DNA from: Kosakonia sp. H02
GTDB taxonomy: Bacteria > Pseudomonadota > Gammaproteobacteria > Enterobacterales > Enterobacteriaceae
Reading direction: 5' to 3'
Length of the DNA stretch: 64,000 bases
NCBI GenBank assembly: GCA_030704225.1
Contig: CP131915.1
Location: 3,286,001-3,350,000, forward strand
The notes under the pieces are model-generated. The model saw only the letters and a program-made list of their open reading frames with translations. It did not search any database and had not been told where the DNA came from. The position numbers and the translations under genes were made by a program. Below, piece by piece: positions 7,977 through 16,165 of the stretch; positions within the stretch are counted from its first letter, which is position 1; each line of letters begins with the position of its first letter.

Positions 7977-10637
7977 ATGAGCCAACGAGGGCTGGAAGCG
8001 TTATTGCGTCCCCGATCGATTGCGGTGGTGGGTGCGTCGATGAAACCGGATCGCGCCGGTTTTCTTATGATGCGCAATTTACTGGCGGGCGGTTTTGCCG
8101 GGCCCGTTTTGCCGGTCACACCTGCCTATAAAGCCGTGCTGGGCGTGCTGGCCTGGCCGGATATTGCCAGCCTGCCTTTTACTCCCGACCTTGCCGTGCT
8201 CTGCACCCATGCCAAACGCAACCTGGAACTGCTCGACGCGCTCGGGCAGAAAGGCTGCAAAACCTGCATTATTCTCTCCGCGCCGCCTGAACAACACAGC
8301 GACTTGCTCGCCTGCGCGGGTCGCTATCAAATGCGCCTGCTTGGCCCGAACAGTATGGGTTTGCTGGCTCCGTGGCAAGGATTGAATGCCAGTTTCTCCC
8401 CGGTGCCTATTACGCGCGGCAAGCTGGCGTTTATTTCCCAATCCGCCGCCGTTTCCAACACTATTCTCGACTGGGCGCAGCAGCGGGAGATGGGCTTTTC
8501 CTACTTTATTGCGCTGGGTGATAGCCTCGATATTGATGTCGATGAGCTACTCGATTTTCTTGCCAGAGACAGTAAAACCAGCGCCATCCTGCTCTATCTT
8601 GAACATTTAAGCGATGCGCGTCGGTTTGTTTCTGCGGCGCGCAGTGCCTCGCGCAACAAACCGATTCTGGTGATTAAAAGTGGCCGCAGCCCGGAAGCTC
8701 AACGTTTGCTGCACGCCCATTCCGGCCTCGATCCCGCCTGGGATGCGGCCATTCAGCGTGCCGGTTTGCTGCGCGTTCAGGATACGCACGAACTCTTTTC
8801 AGCCGTGGAAACGCTCAGCCATATGCGCCCGCTGCGCGGCGAGCGCTTGATGATTATCAGCAACGGTGCCGCTCCCGCCGCGCTGGCGCTGGATGAACTG
8901 TGGTCACGCAATGGCAAACTGGCAACATTAAGTGAAGAGACAGTAGCGCAGCTGCGCGCAGCGCTACCGGAATCTGTCACGCCCGACAACCCGCTGGATT
9001 TGCGGGATGATGCCAGTAACGAGCGCTATGCGGCGGCACTTAACATTTTGCTTAATAGCCATGATTACGATGCGCTAATGGTTATCCACTCGCCAAGTGC
9101 CGTTGCGCCGGGTAGCCAAAGCGCGCAGGCGCTTATTGACGTGCTGAAAAACCATCCTCGCGGGAAATATGTCACCGTACTCACCAACTGGTGCGGTGAA
9201 TTTTCATCCCAGGAGGCGCGGCGTTTCTTTAGCGAAGCGGGTTTGCCGACGTACCGGACGCCCGAAGGCACCATCACCGCGTTTATGCATATGGTCGAAT
9301 ATCGGCGCAATCAGAAACAATTACGTGAAACACCGGCGATTTCCGTGAGCCTGACGGCGGATACTGCTGAAGCCCATCATTTGTTGCAACAGGCGCTTGC
9401 CGACGGCGCGACCACGCTGGATACGCATGAAGTTCAGCCAATTTTAGGTGCCTGGGGTTTGCAAACGCTGCCCACCTGGATAGCCAGCGACAGCGCAGAG
9501 GCGGTGCATATTGCCGAGCAGATCGGTTACCCGGTGGCATTAAAACTGCGCTCCCCGGATATTCCTCATAAATCTGAAGTACAGGGGGTGATGCTTTATC
9601 TGCGCACCGCAAAAGAGGTCCAACAGGCGGCAGATGCGATTATCGAGCGCGTAAAAATGAGCTGGCCGCAGGCGCGGATCCACGGTTTGCAGGTGCAGAG
9701 CATGGCGAACCGCGCGGGTGCACAGGAGCTGCGCGTGGTGGTGGAACACGATCCGGTATTTGGCCCGCTAATTATGTTGGGTGAAGGTGGTGTTGAATGG
9801 CGAGCGGAGGATCAAGCGGCAGTTGCCCTGCCCCCGTTGAATATGAACCTGGCGCGTTATCTGGTCATCCAGGCAATTAAAAGCAAAAAGATCCGCGGCC
9901 GTAGCGCATTGCGCACCCTGGACATTGCAGGTCTGAGCCAGTTCCTGGTGCAGGTTTCAAACCTTATTGTTGATTGCCCTGAGATTGAGCGGCTCGATAT
10001 TCATCCTTTGCTGGCCTCCGGCAATGAATTTACGGCGTTGGATGTAACCATGACGCTCTCGTCTGCTGCCGGAAATGGCGAAACGCGGTTGGCGATCCGC
10101 CCTTATCCGCAACATCTGGAAGAGCAGGTGACGATGAAAAATGGTGAACATTGCCTGTTCCGACCGATCCTGCCCGAGGACGAGCCTCAGCTTCAGCGGT
10201 TTATTGCCCAGGTAACGAAAGAGGATCTTTACTATCGCTACTTCAGCGAGATCAACGAATTTACCCATGATGATTTAGCGAATATGACGCAGATCGACTA
10301 CGATCGGGAAATGGCGTTTGTGGCGGTGCGCCGCACGGAGCAGGGCGAAGAGATCCTGGGCGTAACCCGCGCGATATCCGATCCGGACAATATCGATGCT
10401 GAGTTTTCCGTGTTGGTGCGTTCCGATTTGAAAGGGCTCGGGCTTGGGCGACGTTTACTTGAAAAGCTTATCAGTTATACCCGGGATCACGGACTTAAGC
10501 GCTTGAATGGTATTACTATGCCCAATAATCGCGGCATGGTAACGCTGGCGCGCAAACTGGGATTCGATGTCGATATCCAGCTGGAAGATGGGATTGTGGG
10601 TTTATCGCTCCAACTGGCGCAGACGGCGCAATCCTGA
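7977..10637 (+). CDS. patZ: Protein lysine acetyltransferase PatZ (Pka/YfiQ)
   Basis: Large GNAT protein acetyltransferase that acetylates and inactivates acetyl-CoA synthetase and other enzymes. Residues 1 to about 450 form an inactive NDP-forming acyl-CoA synthetase-like region (CoA-binding SIAVVGAS and the SQSAAVSNTILDWA segment), the middle an ATP-grasp-like domain (GYPVALKLRSPDIPHKS), and the last 150 residues the GNAT domain (GLGLGRRLLEKL). The start is the MSQRGLEALL methionine at 7977 with GTGGAGG upstream, giving 886 residues as in E. coli; the ATG 12 bases earlier is unlikely. Confidence 0.95.
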   Translation: MSQRGLEALLRPRSIAVVGASMKPDRAGFLMMRNLLAGGFAGPVLPVTPAYKAVLGVLAWPDIASLPFTPDLAVLCTHAKRNLELLDALGQKGCKTCIILSAPPEQHSDLLACAGRYQMRLLGPNSMGLLAPWQGLNASFSPVPITRGKLAFISQSAAVSNTILDWAQQREMGFSYFIALGDSLDIDVDELLDFLARDSKTSAILLYLEHLSDARRFVSAARSASRNKPILVIKSGRSPEAQRLLHAHSGLDPAWDAAIQRAGLLRVQDTHELFSAVETLSHMRPLRGERLMIISNGAAPAALALDELWSRNGKLATLSEETVAQLRAALPESVTPDNPLDLRDDASNERYAAALNILLNSHDYDALMVIHSPSAVAPGSQSAQALIDVLKNHPRGKYVTVLTNWCGEFSSQEARRFFSEAGLPTYRTPEGTITAFMHMVEYRRNQKQLRETPAISVSLTADTAEAHHLLQQALADGATTLDTHEVQPILGAWGLQTLPTWIASDSAEAVHIAEQIGYPVALKLRSPDIPHKSEVQGVMLYLRTAKEVQQAADAIIERVKMSWPQARIHGLQVQSMANRAGAQELRVVVEHDPVFGPLIMLGEGGVEWRAEDQAAVALPPLNMNLARYLVIQAIKSKKIRGRSALRTLDIAGLSQFLVQVSNLIVDCPEIERLDIHPLLASGNEFTALDVTMTLSSAAGNGETRLAIRPYPQHLEEQVTMKNGEHCLFRPILPEDEPQLQRFIAQVTKEDLYYRYFSEINEFTHDDLANMTQIDYDREMAFVAVRRTEQGEEILGVTRAISDPDNIDAEFSVLVRSDLKGLGLGRRLLEKLISYTRDHGLKRLNGITMPNNRGMVTLARKLGFDVDIQLEDGIVGLSLQLAQTAQS

Positions 10638-10651
10638 GTAAGGCACTGGAA

Positions 10652-10729
10652 ATGTTGACCACTTTAGTAGGCACGGTGTTATTATTGCCCGCTTATGTCG
10701 TCTGCATGGTACAGAAGACCCTTCAATAA
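10652..10729 (+). CDS. Candidate 25-residue hydrophobic small protein
   Basis: A 26-codon frame between patZ and pssA, starting ATG 8 bases after a TAAGG Shine-Dalgarno and ending TAA 21 bases before pssA. The peptide begins MLTTLVGTVLLLPAYVV and ends with a basic/polar tail (QKTLQ), the pattern of single-span small membrane proteins. Not recognised as a named gene. Its place before an inner-membrane phospholipid enzyme is suggestive, but chance cannot be excluded at this length. Confidence 0.4.
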   Translation: MLTTLVGTVLLLPAYVVCMVQKTLQ

Positions 10730-10750
10730 ACAGAGAAGAAACGCACTGTG

Positions 10751-12106
10751 ATGTTGTCAAAATTTAAGCGCAATAAACATCAACAACACCTTGCCCAACT
10801 CCCCAAGCTTTCTCAGTCTGCTGATGATGTTGCATTCTTTTACTCACCGGCCGTTTTCAGGGAGACGTTACTTGCGAAGATAGCCAGCGCAACGCGTCGA
10901 ATCTATATCATTGCCCTGTATCTCGAACAGGACGATGGCGGGAAAGGAATTCTTAATGCGCTGTATGAAGCAAAACGCCAGCGACCAGAACTTGATGTCT
11001 GTGTTCTTGTAGACTGGCACCGCGCTCAGCGTGGCCGTATTGGTGTGGCGGCATCGAACACCAATGCTGACTGGTATTGCCGCCTTGCCCAGGAAAACCC
11101 TGGCGTTGAGGTACCTGTTTATGGCGTGCCGGTCAATACGCGCGAAGCACTCGGCGTCCTGCATTTCAAAGGTTTCATTATTGATGACAGCGTGCTTTAC
11201 AGCGGCGCGAGCCTTAATGATGTTTACCTGCATCAGCATGATAAATACCGTTATGACCGCTATCAGTTGATCCGCAATCCGCAAATGGCCGATGTCATGC
11301 GTAATTGGGTCGAGAAGAACCTGATTCAGGGGCGCGGTGTGAACCGCCTGGACGATCCTCAGCGGCCGAAAAGCCCGGAAATCAAAAACGATATTCGCCA
11401 GCTCCGCCAGGAATTGCGGGATGCCACGTTCCATTTCCAGGGCGATGCGGGTAACGATGAACTGGCGGTCACGCCGCTGGTCGGGCTGGGGAAATCCAGC
11501 CTATTGAATAAAACGATTTTCCATCTTATGCCCTGTGCGGAACACAAATTGACCATTTGTACGCCGTACTTCAACCTGCCTGCGGTGCTGGTGCGCAATA
11601 TTATTCAGCTTCTGCGCGAAGGTAAAAAAGTGGAGATTATCGTTGGCGATAAAACAGCGAATGACTTTTTTATCCCGGAAGATCAGCCGTTTAAAATTAT
11701 CGGTGCATTGCCCTATCTTTATGAGATTAACCTGCGCCGCTTCTTAAGCCGCCTGCAATATTATGTGAATACCGACCAGTTAGTCGTTCGTCTATGGAAA
11801 GATGACGACAATAGCTATCACCTGAAAGGAATGTGGGTGGACGATGAGTGGATGTTGTTGACGGGGAATAACCTCAACCCGCGCGCCTGGCGTCTGGATC
11901 TGGAAAACGCTGTGTTGATCCATGATCCAAAACAGGAGCTGGCGGCGCAGCGTGATAAAGAGCTGGAACTCATCCGCACCCATACCACCGTGGTCAATCA
12001 CTATCGAGATTTGCAAAGCATTGCCGAATATCCGGTGAAAGTGCGTAAACTGATTCGGCGGTTGCGCCGTATCCGCATCGACAAGCTGATTAGCCGCATT
12101 CTTTAA
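10751..12106 (+). CDS. pssA: CDP-diacylglycerol-serine O-phosphatidyltransferase
   Basis: Phosphatidylserine synthase of the phospholipase D superfamily, the committed step to phosphatidylethanolamine. It acts on the cytoplasmic membrane face and associates with ribosomes. Two HKD-type motifs are visible: HFKGFIIDD with the SGASLND block, and HLKGMWVDD with TGNNLNPR. A very basic C-terminus (RKLIRRLRRIRIDKL) fits membrane binding. A GTG lies one codon upstream; the ATG at 10751 gives 451 residues as in E. coli. Followed by its own terminator. Confidence 0.96.
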   Translation: MLSKFKRNKHQQHLAQLPKLSQSADDVAFFYSPAVFRETLLAKIASATRRIYIIALYLEQDDGGKGILNALYEAKRQRPELDVCVLVDWHRAQRGRIGVAASNTNADWYCRLAQENPGVEVPVYGVPVNTREALGVLHFKGFIIDDSVLYSGASLNDVYLHQHDKYRYDRYQLIRNPQMADVMRNWVEKNLIQGRGVNRLDDPQRPKSPEIKNDIRQLRQELRDATFHFQGDAGNDELAVTPLVGLGKSSLLNKTIFHLMPCAEHKLTICTPYFNLPAVLVRNIIQLLREGKKVEIIVGDKTANDFFIPEDQPFKIIGALPYLYEINLRRFLSRLQYYVNTDQLVVRLWKDDDNSYHLKGMWVDDEWMLLTGNNLNPRAWRLDLENAVLIHDPKQELAAQRDKELELIRTHTTVVNHYRDLQSIAEYPVKVRKLIRRLRRIRIDKLISRIL

Positions 12107-12111
12107 AACAG

Positions 12112-12140
12112 AGCCCTGTCACTGCGACGGGGCTTTTTTT
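12112..12140 (+). terminator. pssA terminator
   Basis: Stem AGCCCTGTC with GACGGGGCT (one G-U type pair) around an ACTGC loop, then seven T. It lies 5 bases after the pssA stop and ahead of yfiM. Confidence 0.9.
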
Positions 12141-12153
12141 CAGGTTTCCCTGC

Positions 12154-12477
12154 ATGAAATATGCCCCACTGTTAAGTGCACTGCTGTTGACAGGCTGTAG
12201 CCATATGGCAAATGACAACTGGAGCGGCCAGGATAAAGCGCAACATTTTCTCGGTTCAGCGATGCTCTCCGCAGCCGGTAATGAGTACGCACAGCATCAG
12301 AGAATTAGCCGCGATCGCAGCGCAGTAATAGGGGTAATGTTCTCTTTAAGCCTGGGTGCATCAAAAGAGCTATGGGACAGCCGCCCATCGGGAAGCGGCT
12401 GGAGCTGGAAAGATTTTGCGTGGGATGTTGCCGGTGCCACAACGGGCTATGCCGTGTGGCAACTGGCTGAACACTAA
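12154..12477 (+). CDS. yfiM: Predicted outer-membrane lipoprotein YfiM
   Basis: Lipoprotein of 107 residues, the E. coli length. Signal peptide with lipobox LLTG-Cys15, then a small domain with HMANDNWSGQDKAQHFLGS and a glycine-rich hydrophobic segment (GATTGYAVWQLAEH). Function unknown. Its stop overlaps the convergent kgtP stop by 4 bases. Confidence 0.9.
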   Translation: MKYAPLLSALLLTGCSHMANDNWSGQDKAQHFLGSAMLSAAGNEYAQHQRISRDRSAVIGVMFSLSLGASKELWDSRPSGSGWSWKDFAWDVAGATTGYAVWQLAEH

Positions 12478-13772
12478 AGTCGAATACCTTTGCCTTTGCG
12501 ATGCAGCATCAGTGAAACCAGAAACGCTAAGGCCCCCATTACGGTGACATACCAGAAGAACGCAGTTTCGAAACCGACTGATTTCAGCGACAGCGCGACA
12601 TATTCCGCGGAGCCACCAAATACAGCATTTGCTACGGCATAGGATAAACCAACGCCTAAAGCACGTACCTGAGCCGGGAACATCTCAGCTTTCAGGATCC
12701 CACTGATCGAGGTATAAAAACTGGTGATAATCAGTGCCATCATTACCAGAGCAAAAGCCGCGTAAGGTGATGTCACACTGTGTAATGCACTCAGGATCGG
12801 AACGGTACAGACTGTTGCGAGACCGCCAAAAAGCAACATAGACGTTCGGCGGCCAATACGATCTGACAGCGCGCCGATAAAAGGTTGGATCAGCATAAAC
12901 ACAAACAGCGCTACCGTCATAATGATGCTCGCGACATTCGCATGCATACCCGCAGTATTAACCAGGTACTTTTGCATATAAGTAGTGAAGGTATAGAACG
13001 TCAGCGAACCACCGGCAGTAAAGCCAAGCACCATCAAAAAGGCTTTGCGGTTGCGCCATAACCCTTTCATCGAGCCGGCTTCTTTCAATGCGCGAACTTC
13101 TTGCTGTGAGGTTTCATCCAACTGGCGGCGGAGCCAAAGCGCAACAATCGCTAGTGCCGCGCCGATGGCAAAAGGAATACGCCAGCCCCAGGCACGAAGT
13201 GCTTCATCCTCAAGGATTTGTTGCAAAATAACCACGACCAGTAGCGCCAGTAATTGCCCGCCAATCAGCGTGACGTACTGAAATGAGGCATAAAATCCTT
13301 TACGCCCTTCTACCGCGACTTCACTCATATAAGTTGCGCTGGTTCCATATTCGCCACCGACGGAAAGCCCCTGGAACAGACGCGCCAGCAATAATAAGGC
13401 GGGAGCCAAGGTCCCAATGCTTTCATAACCGGGTAAACAAGCAATGACCAGCGATCCCAGGCACATCATACATACCGAAATCAGCATGGATGTTTTGCGC
13501 CCGTGGCGGTCTGCAATGCGACCAAATAACCAGCCGCCGATTGGCCGCATCAGAAACCCTGCGGCAAATACGCCTGCGGTTTGTAGTAACTGCGTGGTGG
13601 TGTTACCTGCCGGGAAAAAGATGTGAGCAAAATAGAGAGAGCAAAAGGAATAAACATAAAAATCAAACCATTCCACAAGGTTACCTGATGAGGCACCGAT
13701 GATCGCCCATACTCTGCGGCGGGTATCACTACTGGTGAGCGATTCCCGGGATGTCATACTGCTTTCAGCCAT
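12474..13772 (-). CDS. kgtP: Alpha-ketoglutarate permease
   Basis: Major facilitator superfamily proton symporter for alpha-ketoglutarate, 12 membrane segments. The N-terminal SSDTRRRVWAIIGASSGNLVEWFDFYVYSF stretch (split here: residues about 10 to 40) and the C-terminal LMLHRKGKGIRL are those of KgtP. The frame is open 26 codons further upstream, but the MAESSMTS methionine gives exactly 432 residues as in E. coli and is preferred. In E. coli the neighbour beyond the kgtP 5' end is the 5S gene of rrnG; here a terminator and a truncated T6SS vgrG lie there instead. Confidence 0.95.
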   Translation of the reverse strand: MAESSMTSRESLTSSDTRRRVWAIIGASSGNLVEWFDFYVYSFCSLYFAHIFFPAGNTTTQLLQTAGVFAAGFLMRPIGGWLFGRIADRHGRKTSMLISVCMMCLGSLVIACLPGYESIGTLAPALLLLARLFQGLSVGGEYGTSATYMSEVAVEGRKGFYASFQYVTLIGGQLLALLVVVILQQILEDEALRAWGWRIPFAIGAALAIVALWLRRQLDETSQQEVRALKEAGSMKGLWRNRKAFLMVLGFTAGGSLTFYTFTTYMQKYLVNTAGMHANVASIIMTVALFVFMLIQPFIGALSDRIGRRTSMLLFGGLATVCTVPILSALHSVTSPYAAFALVMMALIITSFYTSISGILKAEMFPAQVRALGVGLSYAVANAVFGGSAEYVALSLKSVGFETAFFWYVTVMGALAFLVSLMLHRKGKGIRL

Positions 13773-13876
13773 TCGAATGTTACTCCTGCCAGCGCTAAGG
13801 ATTGCTTTTTGATAGTGAACATCCATGCTCACCACTGTGCAAAGATACAAATGTTACATATTTGTTATCATGCATT

Positions 13877-13892
13877 AGTGATGAGCATCACA
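13877..13892. promoter_or_regulatory. Possible CRP site upstream of kgtP
   Basis: Minus strand TGTGA-N6-TCACT, one base off the CRP consensus palindrome. A weak -10 (TATCTT, 13842-13847) lies downstream toward kgtP. The distance to that -10 is not one of the classical CRP positions, so this is tentative. Confidence 0.4.
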
Positions 13893-13942
13893 ATTTAGCT
13901 TAGCAGGAGAAGTAAATGAAACGGTGCAGAAAGACAACAGCA

Positions 13943-13973
13943 AAAAAGCCCCATGCTTTCGCATGAGGCTTTT
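13943..13973 (-). terminator. Terminator at the vgrG truncation point
   Basis: On the minus strand AAAAGCCTCATGC, GAAA loop, GCATGGGGC and then six T. On this strand the one imperfect pair is a G-U wobble, on the plus strand an A-C mismatch, so it is built for minus-strand transcripts. Its stem begins at the base following the last vgrG-homologous codon. Origin unclear: it may be the terminator of a lost downstream T6SS gene or of a lost rRNA operon next to kgtP. Confidence 0.8.
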
Positions 13974-14132
13974 CGTCACCGGCTGGCCCAGCAGTCTGCT
14001 GCGGTCAGTGCGCGCATCCGTGCCGAGCACTGTCAGCGACAGCGTGAACGCCTCCGACAGCGCCTCGCGCCCGGAGAGTTTCCAGAAAAGCAGGCCGTCT
14101 ACCGGCAAGGTGACTGTGATCCTGTCCTGCAT
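13974..14132 (-). pseudogene. vgrG: Truncated vgrG (tssI), N-terminal 53 codons only
   Basis: The fragment begins with ATG behind a strong ribosome-binding site (AAAGGA, 9 bases away). It encodes the typical enterobacterial VgrG N-terminus: MQDRITVTLPVDGLLFWKLS, then the SEAFTLSLTVLGTDAR and RLLGQPVT segments. Homology stops after the PVT motif; the frame runs on for 32 unrelated codons to 13875 through a terminator. A full VgrG is usually 600-850 residues, with gp27-like, gp5-like OB and needle parts, all missing here. Seen directly; loss by deletion or rearrangement is inference. Without an intact copy elsewhere the T6SS would lack its spike. Confidence 0.9.
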
Positions 14133-14160
14133 GATTCAATCCTTTTAGCGTGTCTGTCCA

Positions 14161-14541
14161 TTATTTGGCGCGATGAAACTTCAGGCTCTGGATAATTTCC
14201 TGATACTGCTTTTGATAAGCCTCACTGAATTCCCCCGGGCAGGTGCCAATATAGCTGACCATTTTTTTTCCTGAAGCGGGATCCGCCAGCAAAATGATGG
14301 TCTGGCGCTGATAGATGACATGATTATCGTTTTTGAATTGATAAAACAGCTCAACGGCGGGATTACCGTCCACTTCCAGCATTTGTGAAGATTCAAGGTG
14401 AAAGTCGGTTAATGTCATCTCCAGTTCACGTATTTTTCTGGCGGCGACCGTGTGGACTTTATCATCGGCTTGTGCACTGGCGCGAGACACGACAAACGTA
14501 AATTCACTGCCACCGTTATTACTGTGTGTTAATAAATTCAT
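14161..14541 (-). CDS. DcrB/Eag-like (DUF1795) protein, possible T6SS effector chaperone
   Basis: A 126-residue protein with the alpha/beta pattern of the DcrB/DUF1795 family (FTFVVSRASA, AARKIRELEMTL, NPAVELFYQFKN, IIQSLKFHRAK). Eag proteins of this family chaperone the transmembrane segments of PAAR/Rhs T6SS effectors and are encoded beside vgrG, as here: it ends 28 bases before the vgrG start. It begins at what corresponds to the 'VNLLT' strand of longer relatives, and a TAA five codons upstream prevents extension, so the first strand or two of the usual fold may be missing. The client effector is not in the window. Function inferred from context. Confidence 0.65.
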   Translation of the reverse strand: MNLLTHSNNGGSEFTFVVSRASAQADDKVHTVAARKIRELEMTLTDFHLESSQMLEVDGNPAVELFYQFKNDNHVIYQRQTIILLADPASGKKMVSYIGTCPGEFSEAYQKQYQEIIQSLKFHRAK

Positions 14542-14596
14542 AGTTCTGTCTTTTTAGTATGTCGGGCGAGACTAACGTCGTTATTGAAAAAGAAGC

Positions 14597-14681
14597 CATT
14601 GCTCCATGCAGCAATGTGAAAAAGATACGCGCGGAAAGAGGAAGACCTCTCCGCGCGTTGCCGGGCGTGGAAGCCCGGGCG
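14597..14681 (-). terminator. Hairpin cluster after ppkA, with a likely terminator
   Basis: Read on the minus strand there are three hairpins between ppkA and the DcrB-like gene. First a GCCCGGGC/GCCCGGC stem (14661-14681). Second a long stem CGCGCGG-AGAGG with its complement (14628-14657) followed by TATCTTTTT, a good intrinsic terminator. Third a CATTGC/GCAATG stem (14597-14616) followed by a T-rich run. They mark the end of the main T6SS operon and separate the last two reading frames. Confidence 0.75.
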
Positions 14682-14690
14682 GAACAATGA

Positions 14691-16139
14691 CTATTGCGGT
14701 TGTGGATTAATAAGCCAGGTGCCAGGGCTGGCGATAGTCACCGTCTGGCGGCGGGTCTGGCCGTTACCCCGTAGCACCAGTTCATAGCGACCTGGTTGCA
14801 CTTTCAGCGATGCAAAACCGCTGGTGGCAGGTGAAACTGACTGGCTTTCACCATTAAGGGTCAGTTTTTCACCGTCATTCATGCGGATAAAGAGTTGTGC
14901 TACCGGCGCTTGAGCGGCGGCGGGCGCCGCATTCTGGTTCGCCGTTTGCGCAGGTGGCGTTGCAGGCTGTTCAGCCGGAGCAGACTGGCGCGGCGGATCG
15001 GCAGGAGCCGTGTTCTGCTGCACATCAGTATTGCTGGCGGTTTGGGTTGCCGCGTTCTCCGGCGCAGAACCGCCGCTGAACAACAGGCCGCCAGCAATCA
15101 GCCCCACCAGCACGCCAGCCGCGACCAGGCCTGGCATTTTGTAACGTTGCCAGCCTGCCACTTCCGCTTTTTCCGGGGTGTCTTCCACCGGAACCAGCAT
15201 GGTGCCTGGCTGTTTAACGCTCAGCACATCATCAATTCCCGCCACCGGCATCTCGATAAGCGCAGCGAATTCATCCACGGTTTGCGGGCGGTCTTCCATT
15301 TTCAGCGCCAGGGCGCGATCCACCGCTTGCAACAGCGACAGGGAGTAACCCGGCAGACCGCGTTGCGTCAGCGGCACATAAGTGTCCTGAATACTGCGCA
15401 CCACGCTCACCGGCGGCGGCGAACCGATAATTAAGGTATGCAGCACAGCGCCAAGGGCGTAGATATCGGTCCACGGCCCCTGCTCGCTTTCATTGTCATC
15501 GGTGTATTGTTCGATCGGTGCATAGCCCGGGCGCAGCATGGTTTCGGTTTCATCAGACACCGAACCAATACTGCGGCGCGCAGAGCCGAAATCGAGTAGC
15601 ACCGGCAGGCCATTTTCCTGGATTTGGATGTTATCCAGCGAAATGTCACGGTGCAGATAACCTTCATCGTGAATGGTTTTGATAGCCCCGAGCAGCATCG
15701 GCAACATGCGGCGGATCCAGGCTTCATTAATCAGCGCCGGGTTCTTTTCGCGCAGGCGGGAAAGCGTTGTTCCGCTGTAAAACACCGTTCCCATATAGGC
15801 GGTGTCATTCTGCACCCAGAAACGCAGCACATGCAGCAGGTTCGGGTGGTTAAAGCGGGCCAGTAAACGGGCTTCCTGGATAAAACTGTTCAGCCCGGCG
15901 GTAAACGCTTTGCTGAACCGCTCGCTGCGCAGCACCAGCGTCATGTCGTCGTTACGGACTGCCAGCGAAGAGGGCATAAACTCTTTAATCGCGATGGTTC
16001 GCTCAAGCTGGTGATCCCAGGCGCGATAGACGATGCCAAAACCCCCACCACCGATCACTTCTTTGATTTCGAACTCGTTGAAGCGATATCCCGGTGGCAG
16101 CGCGTTCGGTACACTCCGGTTGTTATCGTGATCCGTCAT
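14691..16139 (-). CDS. ppkA: T6SS Ser/Thr protein kinase PpkA
   Basis: Membrane kinase that phosphorylates Fha and thereby promotes T6SS assembly. The kinase domain (about residues 20-295) has the glycine loop IGGGGFGIVY, Lys52, Glu89, the catalytic loop HRDISLDN (Asp165, Asn170) and DFG at 183-185. A single membrane span is at about 336-354. The periplasmic part starts with a Pro/Ala/Gln-rich linker and ends in a small beta domain (residues about 415-480, PEGA-like by pattern). HRDIS replaces the common HRDLK. At 482 residues it is a short PpkA type without a von Willebrand domain. Last gene of the main operon, 26 bases after tssH. Confidence 0.9.
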   Translation of the reverse strand: MTDHDNNRSVPNALPPGYRFNEFEIKEVIGGGGFGIVYRAWDHQLERTIAIKEFMPSSLAVRNDDMTLVLRSERFSKAFTAGLNSFIQEARLLARFNHPNLLHVLRFWVQNDTAYMGTVFYSGTTLSRLREKNPALINEAWIRRMLPMLLGAIKTIHDEGYLHRDISLDNIQIQENGLPVLLDFGSARRSIGSVSDETETMLRPGYAPIEQYTDDNESEQGPWTDIYALGAVLHTLIIGSPPPVSVVRSIQDTYVPLTQRGLPGYSLSLLQAVDRALALKMEDRPQTVDEFAALIEMPVAGIDDVLSVKQPGTMLVPVEDTPEKAEVAGWQRYKMPGLVAAGVLVGLIAGGLLFSGGSAPENAATQTASNTDVQQNTAPADPPRQSAPAEQPATPPAQTANQNAAPAAAQAPVAQLFIRMNDGEKLTLNGESQSVSPATSGFASLKVQPGRYELVLRGNGQTRRQTVTIASPGTWLINPQPQ

Positions 16140-16165
16140 ATTGGAAAACTCTCTTGATAATGGCG

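Noticed and set aside
13875..14132. The 85-codon frame as a complete small gene
   Set aside because: Only its first 53 codons look like a protein (VgrG); the rest reads through a terminator and the kgtP upstream region.
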